Under the pieces are notes generated by a model that was given only the letters and a program-made list of their open reading frames with translations, made no database searches and was not told the DNA's origin. A DNA stretch of 64,000 bases from Buddleja alternifolia (lineage: Eukaryota; Streptophyta; Magnoliopsida; Lamiales; Scrophulariaceae), in contig CM033408.1 in assembly GCA_019426215.1 (NCBI GenBank), positions 20,714,375 through 20,778,374 of the forward strand. The letters run 5' to 3'. Made by a program: the position numbers and the translations under genes. Shown piece by piece: positions 1-13,000 of this stretch; position 1 is the first letter of the stretch, and the number at the start of each line of letters is the position of its first letter.

Positions 1-596
1 GAATCGGGCGTGGTATAGATGATGGAGGCTCCAGAGGTGGACGTGGGAGGGGTGTTTCTGGCAACAGAGGTATATTTTAACATTTATCTTCTATATGTTT
101 TCTGCACGGACTAGCTGGGTTGGAAGAGTGCGTAGTAGTGTTGTGTATAACTATAAATTAGGATCAGTTGGTGGAATTCATTAAAAGGAAAAAAAGTTCA
201 AGAAATATGAGAGAATAAACCATTGCTTGATCATTTTGAACTGGAAGCATAGCTCCAATAGTTTCCTTGTTCCCACTTGGAACATATAGCATGCGTGCTT
301 GCTTGTTCAAGTGTATTGAATCCTCTTCCATTATTGCAACGTGCTGTAATTATTTGAATAACGAACTTGAATATACGAGATTTATAACAAATGCCCAAGG
401 ATATAAATACTAGATCTCATCTCATCTTGTGCAATAGTACGTGGCTCTTGTATGGAAGTTTATGAAGGCATGTCATCGAATTTATATCGAGGACTTTCAT
501 TTGATTATTTAGATGCAACCACAGTTATTTCAATGAAAACAGAATAGACGGTGATATAATTTTTGAATGGTAGGTGGAGGTCGTGGACGCGGCTGA
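1..596 (+). CDS. LSM4: LSM4-like Sm-like protein, C-terminal end (partial)
   Basis: Only the last two coding exons are in the window. Exon A runs from 1 to 69 (codons in phase from base 3) and exon B from 574 to 596, joined by a GT-AG intron at 70-573. The spliced tail reads IGRGIDDGGSRGGRGRG, continues VSGNRGGGRGRG, and stops at 594-596. This Gly/Arg-rich tail with the GxDDGG element matches my memory of plant U6 snRNA-associated LSm4. That protein is a subunit of the nuclear LSm2-8 ring, which binds the 3' end of U6 snRNA, and of the cytoplasmic LSm1-7 ring, which acts in mRNA decapping. The Sm fold itself lies upstream of the window. Another RGG-tailed protein such as GAR1 or an SmD is possible but fits the IDDGG element less well. 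Confidence 0.75.
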
Positions 597-1118
597 TGTG
601 TAAAAGATGGCGAGGCTAGTTTATCTGCCCTCCTTTGATTTGGCGAGGTATGTCGCCAGATGGAAGAAAAGTTTCATTTGCAGGAATCGGAGACGTAATG
701 TATTTTAATTTATTGCTGCAACTTTCATGTTTTAATTTATGTAAAAAGCGAGTTGTTCATCTATATTTAACCTCTTTGGTTCTGATACTATATACACTTT
801 CTTAATCAAATATTTGCTCTTTGAATTTGTTATGCTTTTCTCTCTCTTATTGTGTGTAAATGCGCAATTTTGGCAGATGTGATGGGTTTAAAGTTTTGGG
901 TTTTCCGCACACGTTGAGTTAGATGCGTTATCTACTCATCTCTATTCAGTATTTAGTGGCTTCAAATTGTCTCAAACCACTTGTAGAATCTTTAGTTATA
1001 TTATATTGTGTTGATATGATGGAACCTTATTGTTTAGCATGGAAAGTCTATTTCGACAACTTTAGGTAAATCCGTAAATAGCAAGCGTGCAGCCATTAGG
1101 GTGTATCCGTGTATATAA

Positions 1119-1281
1119 AATCCCAAATGAGATTCTCTATTGCAATTTTTGTTGCATTTTCTATTGCAATGCATTGGATGAATAACACGTGTAACTGTTA
1201 ATTTTTTTTTGACACATGTTATTCACCTAATAGGAGATGCAATAGCAGTTTACAATAGAAGATCTTATCTGATATAATATG
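1119..1281. repeat. Fold-back (MITE-like) inverted repeat
   Basis: Two arms of about 75-80 bases face each other. The left arm contains TCTATTGCAA, TGCATTGGATGAATAACACG and TGT; the right arm, reverse-complemented, contains TCTATTGTAA, TGCATCTCC and GGTGAATAACATGTG. The centre is a poly-T tract. The structure fits a small non-autonomous DNA transposon, but I could not fix a target-site duplication or a family. Confidence 0.5.
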
Positions 1282-1536
1282 CACAACCCTATCCAATCAT
1301 TCAAATCGAGCCGATTTGTTCGGAAATTGCTGTTGAATCATCCAAATCGAGTCGATTTATTTGGAAATCATTGATTTATAATTTTTAAATAATAATAATA
1401 ATAACAATTTAATAATATTGTAACCCTCCACTTTCAGGTCATGTAGTGGATTTAATATTTGTGGTCCAAAACCCGATCTTGAATTATATATGTTGTACCT
1501 ATTTGTTTACATAATTATAAATTACAACCAAACTTT

Positions 1537-1554
1537 ATATATATATATATATAT
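1537..1554. repeat. (TA)n microsatellite
   Basis: An uninterrupted TA dinucleotide run in AT-rich intergenic DNA. Confidence 0.85.
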
Positions 1555-1732
1555 TTATATTTACACATACTCTCTAGCTGAGTGATTTTATTCATATGAA
1601 TGCAATACTGTTTCTTTTATATTTGGATCAACTGACTGAACATCTTGTTTGAACATTTAATTTTATTTGATTTTGAAGAAGTTCTCGATCTCCTAACTAA
1701 TGAGATATACATATATGATGGATTCATGTATA

Positions 1733-1965
1733 TAACACAATGCAGTGTTTATAATGTTTGAGAGTTTTACTTTCTATATATCACAACAATATGATTTTTA
1801 TTTAGTAACACCTATTTATTATTAACTCTTGCACCTACTCATTTTAAAAATATAACACAGTTTAATATCTGAAAATTTTCACTTTTTATATATCATAATA
1901 ATATGATTTTTTTTTAGTAACATCTTTTTGTTATTAGCTCTTACACCTACTCATTTTAGAAAAAT
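1733..1965. repeat. Degenerate tandem duplication, about 112-bp unit, 2 copies
   Basis: The second half repeats the first at roughly 111-112 bp spacing. Shared blocks are TATAACACA, an ATATATCA..AATATGATTTTT block, TTTAGTAACA and CACCTACTCATTTTA. The copies have diverged by many substitutions and small indels, so the duplication is old. Confidence 0.6.
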
Positions 1966-2490
1966 ATTACATATGCAACGAGAAATACGTTCTTTTATTT
2001 CTTACTTATTAGGTGCAGTTACAAATAAGTTGGAAAAGTTATAATTAAAATTTGATGACCAACCAATTTGCTCGCTAAATACTTTGAATTCGACCAACCC
2101 TCGATTTGAAAAGATACATGTGCAGTTTCTATTTGATATTTTATAATTCCACACTTAATTTGAGTTGAATTTTCTTGTGAAACCGGCCAAATCTCACAAA
2201 GTACACCCTAGAACCACTCACAAGGAAATTAAGTCATTCACTATACAAGTTAATAGTTGGATCTTGGATTGAAGGAGTCCATAACAATAAATTTCAAATA
2301 TATCAACAAATTCAATAAGCTTGTTTGATCTTAGAAGACGAACTAAGTTACTTTATACTTGACTCGAGTTTGATCGGGAAAAAGCTCGGTTCATTAATAT
2401 ATTAAATCAAGATTGAACAACTTTTTGTGCTTGATAAGTTTTGAAACTCGACTCGAGCTCAACTCGATTAGTAAAAATGATAAAACCATG

Positions 2491-2491
2491 T

Positions 2492-2535
<44 letters not shown>
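2491..2535. repeat. Compound (CA)n(TA)n microsatellite
   Basis: A run of CA repeats passes directly into TA repeats. The open frame across it, reading alternating His-Thr then Ile-Tyr, is an artefact of the repeat. Confidence 0.9.
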
Positions 2536-2713
2536 CAAGCTACTCGAGCTCGACCGGTGTTCGAATCGATCAAAGCTCATTTAAACTCGACTCGATTAAC
2601 AATCACACCAATCTCAAACACAAATTTTGAAGTTCGAATTTAATTCAAACAAACTTGAACTATAATTGACTCGACTCATTTGCAACTCTACCCAAAGAAT
2701 GTATACTTATACA

Positions 2714-3560
2714 AGGTCTTAAATATTGGTTTCGAGGTAGATATTGGTGTAGTAAATTTAATGAAATTTCGATGAAAATTTTGGGGATATTCAAAATTTC
2801 GGTTTCGATTTTAAAGAAATCATGGAAATTTATAAAAATATTTGGAAATTTGCAATAAAATTTTGAGTAACTTTAATTATCATTTTTATATATCTTTTAC
2901 ATCAATAATATTCTATATATAATATATGGATAATGAATTTGTTAAATAATATCTCTAAAAACTGTTGCGAAAAATATGAAATAAATATAATTTGATAGTA
3001 AAATAATAACCAAATCTCATGAGAACTTTATTAAAATAAAATATACCAAGATTTAAGTAAAAATTACTACTCAATACCACATCGAGTTTTTAGGAGGATC
3101 GAAATCGCTATCACTAGTATCTGTCCTACCCCTACTTTCATATTTCAAAATCCCCACTGTTGTGCTCTTCGGCTTCAATAATGCACTACTTATTTTGTTT
3201 TTTGGCCCATTTGGATAGAAAATGACTTATCACTTATGTGCGCGGTTGGGGGGGTAACCGGGTAAGTGGTACGTGTTTAAATATAATTTTCTAATTATAT
3301 AATATTTTAAAAAAAATTTAAATACAAAAAAAAATAAAAAATTCTGCCGAAATTTCGATTTTGGTAAATGTTTCGGGAAATATCTGGTTTCGGCCGAAAT
3401 TTAGATGGAAATTTGACAAAAATATTTTAAATTTCGAGAAATTTTGGGTTTTGGTCGAAATTTCTGGAGATATTCTACAAAATTGGATCGAAAGTTCGAT
3501 TTCGCTTCAAAACTCCCGAAAATCGAAATTTCGTTGTTTCGGTCGAAATTTAAAACCATA
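2714..3560. repeat. Possible inverted-repeat transposon with AAATTTCG-rich ends
   Basis: The left end starts GGTCTTAAATATTGGTTTCG. The right end, reverse-complemented, starts GGTTTTAAATTTCGACC. Both ends are saturated with GAAATTTCG/CGAAATTTC words over 100-200 bases. The similarity of the ends suggests a decayed non-autonomous DNA element, but I could not align a convincing target-site duplication, so the boundaries are approximate. Confidence 0.35.
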
Positions 3561-3660
3561 CACTTATATAGTGCCTAAACTATAGGTCAAATGCAAAGTG
3601 TATTTTACTCTTTTATCAAAACAAGTCAATGTGACTTACCCAACTCCACCTAAGAAAAAG

Positions 3661-4070
3661 TACAGTACCTAATCGTGGCCGGTTATCCATTTTGGACAGC
3701 GGTTGAGCACTTCGCCAAAAATCTCGCCTCTTCGGACACACTAAAACAATATACTAATACAGAAAACAAAAAATAATTCACAAAACGTAAAAAAAAAGAA
3801 AAATCCCAATTCCGACGGTGACTAGAGAGAGAAAAATTAGGAATTTAGAGAGAGAGAGAGAGAGAGAGAGGAAGAGGAGCTTCTCATTTTTCCTTCGTCT
3901 ATTTCCGTCTACTTTGCCTTCTAAACTCGTCAAATTTATGCGAATTTCGTTGAATTATTTATATTTTAGATTTAATTTGATTTCAGCCGGATCAATTTTT
4001 GTTGTTGTTTAGATCGTAATAAGTTTGGTTTTTTTTTTTTTTTTGGGGAATTGGCGAATTGTATTGTGTT
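3661..4070 (+). promoter_or_regulatory. Promoter-proximal and 5' UTR region of the RFI2-like gene
   Basis: This lies directly before the start codon at 4071. It contains a (GA)n tract at 3847-3870, common in plant 5' leaders and core promoters, and a T-rich run at 4030-4044. I cannot place the transcription start exactly. An upstream in-frame ATG at 4059 would add four residues, but MGLG at 4071 matches the family N-terminus better. Confidence 0.5.
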
Positions 4071-7000
4071 ATGGGATTGGGAGATGCGGATCTTCTCGAC
4101 GACGGCGATGGAGGAGGCGGCGGCAAAGTTGCAGCTGCGGCGGCGGCGGTGTCGTGCTCCATTTGCTTGGAGGTGGTGACTGATAACGGGGATAGATCTT
4201 GGTCTAAGCTTCAATGTGGCCATCAATTCCACCTCGGTGAGTTTTAATTTGTAATTCATTTGGCAACGATCTAGATCTAATTGATTTTGTCTTTCCAATT
4301 TCAATTGCAACTCGTATATTTTGGTTTGGACTAAAATTGATTAGGATGGAAGGCACAATTCGTCTTCGATTATATGTGGTTTGTTCTGATATTTTTTAAG
4401 ATTAGTATCTTTCTTTAATTTTTGTTTCCTCAAATAGAGAGTGCAGTGTTTCAGGATATGGAAGTGAAGTGCTGGTGGAAATTAGATGAATGGGGAATAT
4501 TGGGAATTGACTGTACATATGATCAGTTTTAGTTTACTGATTTGGAGATATGTTTAGGTAATTGAAGAGTGAGTTGGGGAGGTCGTTACTGTGTGTGAGT
4601 TCATTCTGCATGCACTGTTTTTCTTGAATCTTTATGGTGATTTACTCATGTGGGAGTTTGGACATAGTAAAATCATGGAAAGCCAATGCCATTATATGGT
4701 TTTCCCGATACAATTTGCGAAGGGTACTTCCCGTTGTTACTTGTATGCCTCTAAAATTTGGATCAGTTATAGTGGTAGAAAATAAGTGCCCTGTTTTGCA
4801 TTTATATAATAGGCATTAACCGGCTAGTCTCAATTTCCAAGGGTAGTTCACGTTGTTACTTATATGCCTCTAAAGTTTAGATCAGTTATAGTGGTAGAAA
4901 ATAAGTACCTTATTTTGCATTTATATAGACATTAACCGGCTAGATAAAGAGACTGGGGGATAGGATGTGGGTAGATCCTGTCCTGGGCATTTCCTTTTCC
5001 TACTGTTAGCGAGGTATTCTGAAAGATTTGTTTTATTTTATCTATATTAGCAGAATTTGCTTTAGCTACCATGTCAAGATTGAGTGATGTTTTGACTAAT
5101 GGTAGCATTTTTAAATCCAAAATTTGTTGTCTGGTATAAATTATTTGCAGAATATGGTGGAACTAGAGTGTGATTTGGCTCAAGAATTATTTTTTTTGAC
5201 TCTGCAAGCTCAAGTTCTTGAACGTTTGGAATTCTTTTTATCCTAGCTACGCAACTAGAAACAAGTTTCTGAAGATTTGATAATGTTAAATGATCTTTTG
5301 CTCTGTATGGGAGATCATTCTTTTAAAAGTTCCCACTAATGGATGGAATATTGTAAATCATCCCCAATACAAGAGCTATTTGAGAAATAGAATGCTTTAG
5401 ATTTTATCCAATCAGGCTATTGCAATAGACATTTTCACTTAATTTTCATTTATAACCAAAATCGCAAGACTTGATGATAATCAATTCATTAGTTGAACCT
5501 CAGAGTATAGAGTTTGAAGCTTGGGGACTAATATTGACCCGGTCATTTTATTTGATTTTCTAAATAGTTGACCAATTGACCTGTTGAGCCTTGAATCTAC
5601 AGTTATTTTCATTATGCAAGATTTTACCTTTTCTTGAAATTTAGCCTCTAATTAACAAATATGAGGCTCATGTTACTACATACTCACTTGTTTTTGGTAA
5701 AGTTTTTGAAACAAAATTTTACAACTGGAATGATCAAGCTACACTTGTTTACAAAATCTTTATCAGATTTAAATGTAACCTTAAAGTGTTCTTTGTGAAC
5801 AATCAACGATGTATTTCTCATTTTGTTTGTTGATTCTATATATTTAACAGCTCTTGTTGATTAGTGACCTTGAATCTTTTTCCAATGATTGAAGACATTC
5901 AGTTAATTTATTCGAAAAGATATCTGAGTATTCTTTCTCAATTATTGAATGTTCCTCTTTCCTTTCTGGGACTCCCACAAGTAATGTTCTGGTATTTCCT
6001 AAAATAACAATTTACTTCTAAAAAGTATTGTCTCATTAAAAGTAATGATGTGATTTCACTAACTCTCAACTACGATTGAGCTTAAAATTTCAAAGATACC
6101 CGCAACTTTTACCTTTTTAACTTTAATATAAGTATCGGTGTCATTTTAAACATGAACATTTGGTTTCAAGGGTACTAGACAGCATAGCAAATGGAGTATC
6201 AAATTTGGAATTTTTATGATAGAAAAAATTTCGGAAGATCAATAGAATAAGTTCATTCAAACACTAGAAATTTTTACTTTGTATTGTAACAAAGATGACA
6301 TAACATTCAATTTCTGATGGATAATATTGTTCAAGATTATCTTGTTGCTCCCATCCTTCTCCCAAACTTCTCTAAGCACCTACATGTTATGTAGATCTTA
6401 AACAAATAATGCAATATTTGAACATGTTAAAAAATAGGAGAAATCAGGTTCCTACTTGTAGAGCTAGTTTACTTGCCATTTGAACTTGAACTTTCTTGTA
6501 ATGTTGAGTCAAGGTGCCAAATGAAAGAAAAATTTGGTCTTTTGTTTATCAACTGCAATAATATCACAGCATTCATGATCATATGTTTTGAGCTCTACCC
6601 AGGAATAATTCTCCCTGTCCATCGCTTACCAATGTTCCTGCTACTTTCACTACCAAGTATCCCACTTTTACCAATAGCATACAGGAATAGTTGGCTGCTC
6701 GTTCAATGTACATGTCATGATTTTTCTTGTTACATTGCGATTGGTTATTAGGCAGTGCTAACCACTTTTGGTTGTATGCATCTATTTTGTTCACATCTTG
6801 GACGTGCATTTTATTTTATGGTTAGACGTATACGTACCTTCATAGATGAATTTGTTTATTCTTTTAGTTTCTTACATTATTATGTATTTGTCATGATCTA
6901 TACAGATTGCATAGGTCCGGCCTTCTTCTTCTTCAATATTTAGGAAGAGCTTTTAGTTTCTTACATTATTATGTATTTGTCATGATCTATACAGATTGCA

Positions 7001-10000
7001 TAGGTCCGGCCTTCTTCTTCTTCAATATTTAGGAAGAGCTTTTAGTTTCTTACATTATTATGTATTTGTCATGATCTATACAGATTGCATTGGTTCAGCA
7101 TTTAATGTTAAGGGAGCAATGCAGTGTCCCAACTGTCGGAAAATTGAGAAAGGGCAATGGCTATATGCAAATGGTAATCGTCCACTGCCTGCTGAATTTA
7201 GCATGGATGATTGGGCCCATGATGAGGATCTATATGATTTAAGTTATTCCGAAATGGTAATGTTACAATCTAATCTGTTATTTCCATGGGGTTTATTTAT
7301 TTTGTTATAGTAGGAATTGGCAACATTTTCTTTCTGTATTTATGCTATTATCTTCTGAACGCTCAACCTTTTGGTTATTTATGTAACTTTATTGGTGATT
7401 ATAGGCTCCTAAAGAGCATGATAATCTTATGTACTTTACACCTGATTCTCTTCCCATTTGTCGTCTATTGGGCGAAATTTCATTTCTGATGAAGGCTAAA
7501 CCATTTCTGATGTGCCGTGAAGCTAACATCATATCTAAATATATACTATTTATGTTCTGTTGTTTAGCCTCTTTTGTTTTATTAATTCCTTCACGTCTCT
7601 GTAGTCTGGACATTCTCATCCAGGCTCTTTTGTCATATACATGCTACTTGTTACTGAAGCTTATTATTTACTTGAGCTGACAGTGGCTTGAGAGGTTTAT
7701 TCATTAGGGAGCGTCATCTTTTTTTTTTAAAAAAATGTTCTCCTTTCACTTCATTAGTTGTACTTGCTACATATTTATGCTCCTTTCTGTCTCTCTTTGA
7801 TATCAAATGTCTCCTTTCACTTTATAGTTTTCACTTCTCATTTCAGTGAAGCACCTAAAGCAGTGATAGATCATTTTGAATAATAATATTCTTTTGATTG
7901 ACTTTTTCCTTCCTTTTTATTCCATTTATTTCAGCTCGAATTTCACTTCCACGCTCTTTAGCGTTTGCTTCATGGATATATGGATCTTGGATGTCTTTAA
8001 CTTTCATTTTGATGAATTTATTGTAAAAACTAGTATTACGTTTCTGAATGAACAGAAAGGTTTGCATTCGTTTTTTTTTTTAATTGCTATTGATGAAACC
8101 AATACCTATTCCATTCCCCATGGCACACTTTCTAATTCCTCAACTGAAACCTATTAAGTACTTGACAATTGTATTCCAAATGGATCACATTCATTCTTTT
8201 TTTTTTAATTGCTATTGATGAAACCAATACCTATTCCATTCCTCATGCCACACTTTCTAATTCCTCATTGAAACTTATTATGTACTTGACAATTGTATTC
8301 CAAATGGATCTTGGGAGATTGATACTTATGAAACCAAGGATCCATTCTTTAATATTTAACACCACATTTTCCTACAAATTTCTTTGTTAATCACATTTTA
8401 CCCATGTCAAAACTTAATTGTGGCCTATACAAATTATATATAGTCGTTTGTTATGATTTTTAATGAACTCCAAAGTTGAATTCAAAGTCTATCTTTTGTT
8501 GACGTCAGCATATTTAATCGTAGCTGATTGTGTGCATAATCAAGCTGCAAACATAAGGTTGTTCAGATTTACTGATTACTTTCCTGTAAATGGACTTTGC
8601 AGTCATTTGGAGTTCATTGGTGTCCGTTTAGTGGATTAACGAGGCTCCCTTCATCTTTTGAGTAAGCATCATCTTTCTTACCTTATGATTGTGTTTTTGC
8701 AGTAAGATTGAAGATGGTATTTGTCTTAAGTTTATTTACTGACATTTGAATATAGATATACCTATTTTGACCTTTCTCATGTTCTATTTGCTTATGTACA
8801 CCTGATGGACAATGTTAGAAGCATAAATAAGGTATCTGTTCATTTTGCCGTTTTTCCTCACTGCCTGATAAAGACTCAGTATGCATAGTTTTGCCTTTTG
8901 TCTGAGTAGTATGTTTTGTTCGAAATATAGTGATACAAAGTATATCATGATGTGTTTGGAGAGAAGGAGTTGGAGTTTGTACTCTAGTATTAGGTGGATT
9001 TGAAATACAAAATGATGAATGAAAAGTTAGCTCAAAATGGGTGTTAAAGGATTTAAAAATCCATGGTAACTGAAAATAATCCAAACTGGTAGGTACCCTT
9101 GTATTTAGCCATCTGATACCAACTTTTTATTTGTTTGAGTAGTTAATCTATAGCCCTGAATACTGGAGACTGGTTAGTGTGAAATGTGATTTATAGGCTG
9201 GAGATGAGGGACACTCGTTGTATGAATGTCTTAAGTAAGTTCCATGTGAAGTTTTGGAAGATTTTCATTTGATCCTGAAGTTTGGTGTTGGTTTTCCATA
9301 ATGATGAAAACATAAGAAGTCTTCTAGTGTCAGAATAAGTAGAATCTGTTGGCTCTCAGTTTTATTAGTTCCAGCAAGCTTAGCAGAGAACCTAATTGCC
9401 CTGAAAGCTTCTCATCATAAGATCTGACTAATAGATGGAACAAGCATTTTCTTTTTGGGATCCTATTGTGAACTTGAAGTAGAGTTCCTATTTGGCTCAT
9501 CTACTAGTCTACCCTTAACTTTGATCACTGGACTATTGTTGAGTAAACAAGTGTCATAGCTAAAATCCAGGTCACAGGTTTACACATGAAGCTCGGACAG
9601 CTCTATATAAATAGTGTCTTCAAACCTGCACCATGATCGACATCTTAACAGAATTCTTTTCAGTCAACTAAATATGGATTTTGGGGAAACCCAAAACTCT
9701 GAATGCCTGTTTTAAATTGATACATGAATCTTGAAAATTAGGACATTTTGGTTTACGAAATGTTCGAGTGCCGTCATATGTAAACATAAAGCTGCTCATA
9801 AAAGGTATTGCTGCAGTTCCCCTTCATTGAATGGAAGGTCCGTATATTCAACCTAGCTAAGTAGGTTCAGTAGTTTATTGTGCAAATCCAGGTGCCTAAC
9901 AGTGTGTTGATTAGAGTGCGCTAGTTTCTTCTTGTTTTTGATTCATGTGGAGAGAAATGTTTTGTCATCTAATTGGTATTTCCTGCAATATCCTCTGTGG

Positions 10001-13000
10001 TTGGCTTGATAGCAGAGGAGGGGGCTTCTTCTTTTCTTTTTCTGTTTTGGGTCTGTCTGGGGTTCGGGGGTGTGAGGACTTGGCAGCTTTGGCTTGCTGT
10101 GCGGTCCCCCCCCCACCAAACAAAAAAATGGGGTTCGGGGGTGTGAGGACTTGGCAACTTTGGCTTGCTGTGCTGTCCCCCCTCCACCAAACAAAAAAAA
10201 AAAAAAAAAAAAGAGACCACATTAGACACACACGTACACTAAAACCTTTCTTTTATTAGGTTCATATACTAGCTATTCAACTAATAATGCTTGGTTTTTG
10301 CAGTGAAGGAGAATATTCATCTGGTTCATGTAAGATTTCATTACCTCTACCTAACTGCTAAAGTTTAGACCAAGCGTCTGTAATAATTGGAGTCTTTGCT
10401 GTTTCATAGATCATGATCTTCTTGGACATCATGCTGTCTTTACTGAACATACACCTGTGTCATCCACAACTCATGCTTGCCCATACGTTGCTTATTTTGG
10501 GCCAGTTCATCCATCTTCTTCAGCATCAAGTGGGAATGTTTCAGATGGATCTAGTTATAATAACCACTGGAGTGGCCCATCAGTTCCAAATGAAGTCCCC
10601 AGTTCCTATGCTTTCCCTTCCATGGATGTACATTATAACAGTTGGGACCACTCTTCTCCTTTTGCTACAACTAACCGCATTGGTGGTGCAGATCAACCCT
10701 CGATTCCATCTATGACTCAGAGAACAGCTAGGAACAGTTCCGATATACCAAGGCCTGGAATGCATGCCATGCCTGGTCATAGGTTAGTATATTGCATGGA
10801 TTTTGATTGATATTCATCATATTTGAGTTCCTTTGGCAGACCATAAATTGAATCTAATTTTTTTTAATGTGATAGTTGAAAAACTACGAGATGATAATTA
10901 TAATGATATTATTTTATTTACTTATTAATCGTAGTTATACCTATTAAAAATAATAATTAACATAGGTGAAATTAAAAGAAGGGATAATTACACATAGACC
11001 TCCTCACTAATTGCGTAATTACAGAAACCTCCCCTCCGTAATCGATAATTACAACCACACCCCCTCGACCCATTTTCGGGCAGAATTGTCTGCCCGGAAA
11101 GGTTAAATGACATGTTTGCCCCTTAATTTTCCGAGTTAAAAAAATAAAAAAAATACATAAGCAGTAATGGACGAAAATACCCTTTTACTTACAATATTAC
11201 ATTTTTTATTTTCTTTTGCTACTCAAATTCATATATAAATCTATATATATATATATATGTATATACATACACAACAGAACAAACAACAAAGAAAAAAGAA
11301 GAAGATGAAAGCTGTAGAGATATATATATATACACACACACACATACACACATCGTAGACAGAAGAAAGAAGAAGAAGATGACTAAGAAGAGGGTGGGGG
11401 CTAGCGGATCTGATTGAGAAGAAGAAGAAGAAGAAGCAGGGGGCGGATCTGATTGAGAAGAAGAAGAAGACCGGATCTCCCTGTTGCTCTTCTTCTCGGT
11501 GTTGCTCTTCTCGGTGCCTTCCGGCGGCGGCGGCGGCGGAGGTAGGGCTGGGGGGTGGGGCAGGGTGGTCATGTGGGGATGGAGGATAATTTTTTTTTTT
11601 TTTCAATTGATAAAATCTGGACCTTTAGAAAAAATGGTGATGGTGATTAGGGTTTGGTGAGGAAGGGGAAGAAGATGAAGAAGAAGCAGGAAGAAAAAGC
11701 AATTTGTTTTCAATTTTTCTTTTTATTTTTATGAGAAAAATAAATCTTCATTTATTTATGAGTATTGTTCTTATTTATTTTTGAATTCAAAATAAAATTC
11801 CTGATTTGTTTAGTTTGAGAATTTATTAATTATAATTAGTTTTAGTAAGTTGATGTTTTATAAATTAGTTATTTATATTTTATTAAAATTAATTAATTAT
11901 ATAAATTCAATAATATAAATAGAATATATTAGTTATTCATATTTTAGTTATTTAATATATATATATATATTGAATATAATAACTAATAAAAATGGTTACT
12001 CGTTATTAATGAAAATTATTAATTTAATATTTTAGTGATTGATAATTTATTTAAATAGTAAAATATAATTAAATATTTTAATTCGTTTTATTCTGAAATA
12101 ATAATCATTTATCTGAAATAATTATTTTTTATTATCAATTTATGTACTTCAAATATTACAAGATATTGTTAATCTTATCGGACATTCAAAATTTAAAAGT
12201 ACAATTAGTAATTTGTTTAATTTGAAAAATTATCACTCATAACTACTTTTTAATAAGATGATGATTTACAAAATTAGTTATTCATACTTATTGAAATTAA
12301 TGAATTAAATGAATTAAATAATATTAAATAGAATATATATAATATATATAAAAACATTACATTGACACCCCTTGAAAAAATGGTAGACATTACATTGACA
12401 CCCCTTGGGGTATATTGGGCAATCACTATTTTTGGACTATTTGGTCCAGGGGTATTTTAGGGAAAGCACAAAAGATTCTTGATGACATCATCAAAAATCT
12501 GCCCGGAAAAATTGGCAGGGGGTGCCCATGTAATCCAAAAAAAAATCGAGGGGGTGTGGTTGTAATTATGAATTAGTGAGGGGGGTTTTTGTAATTATCC
12601 AATTAGTGAGGGGGGTCTAGTGTAATTATCTCTTAAAAGAAAGAGGGTAGTGAGAAATGAATTATATGTTCATAAGGACATTAGAACCTGGAAAATATCA
12701 AAACCTACTTTTACTCTTTCTTCGACAAAGATTTCCTCCAGGTCCTGACGTCAATAGAAACATATTGTCAGATACGAATATTATAACATAAAATGCTTCT
12801 AATCCCCATCCCCAACCCAGCCCAACCCACATGAATGAAGGATGAGAAGAAAAAGGATTTGTATTTTGTATAATCTCAATTTCGAGTATCAGTAGAAACA
12901 CGTAATTTGAGTACTCCTGTTATTGATTAAAAGGATTACATCACCATCTCTTTCAACATGTTTACTTTGAATTTCTGTTGGTTATGCAATGTTGGCATGG

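Larger units (their letters stand above)
597..3660. other. Intergenic DNA between the LSM4-like and RFI2-like genes
   Basis: This begins with the 3' UTR of the LSM4-like gene, probably about 250-300 bases, and then becomes AT-rich intergenic DNA. I see no credible coding region. It holds a fold-back repeat, a degenerate tandem duplication, TA and CA/TA microsatellites, a stretch at about 2330-2690 rich in CTCGA/GCTCG words like the ends of hAT-type MITEs, and a possible inverted-repeat element at 2714-3560. Confidence 0.7.

Noticed and set aside
2413..2643. Open frame with alternating His-Thr and Ile-Tyr
   Set aside because: It is a direct reading of the CA/TA microsatellite and flanking repeat DNA, with no conserved part.
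9943..10259. Overlapping open frames on both strands
   Set aside because: They exist because of the 71-bp GC-rich tandem duplication and poly-A/T tracts in intron 3 of the RFI2-like gene.
11219..11606. Pro/Ser-rich open frames on the - strand
   Set aside because: They arise from GAA, CA/TA and GGC microsatellites inside the non-autonomous MULE. Two frames are open over the same DNA, which is typical of low-complexity sequence.
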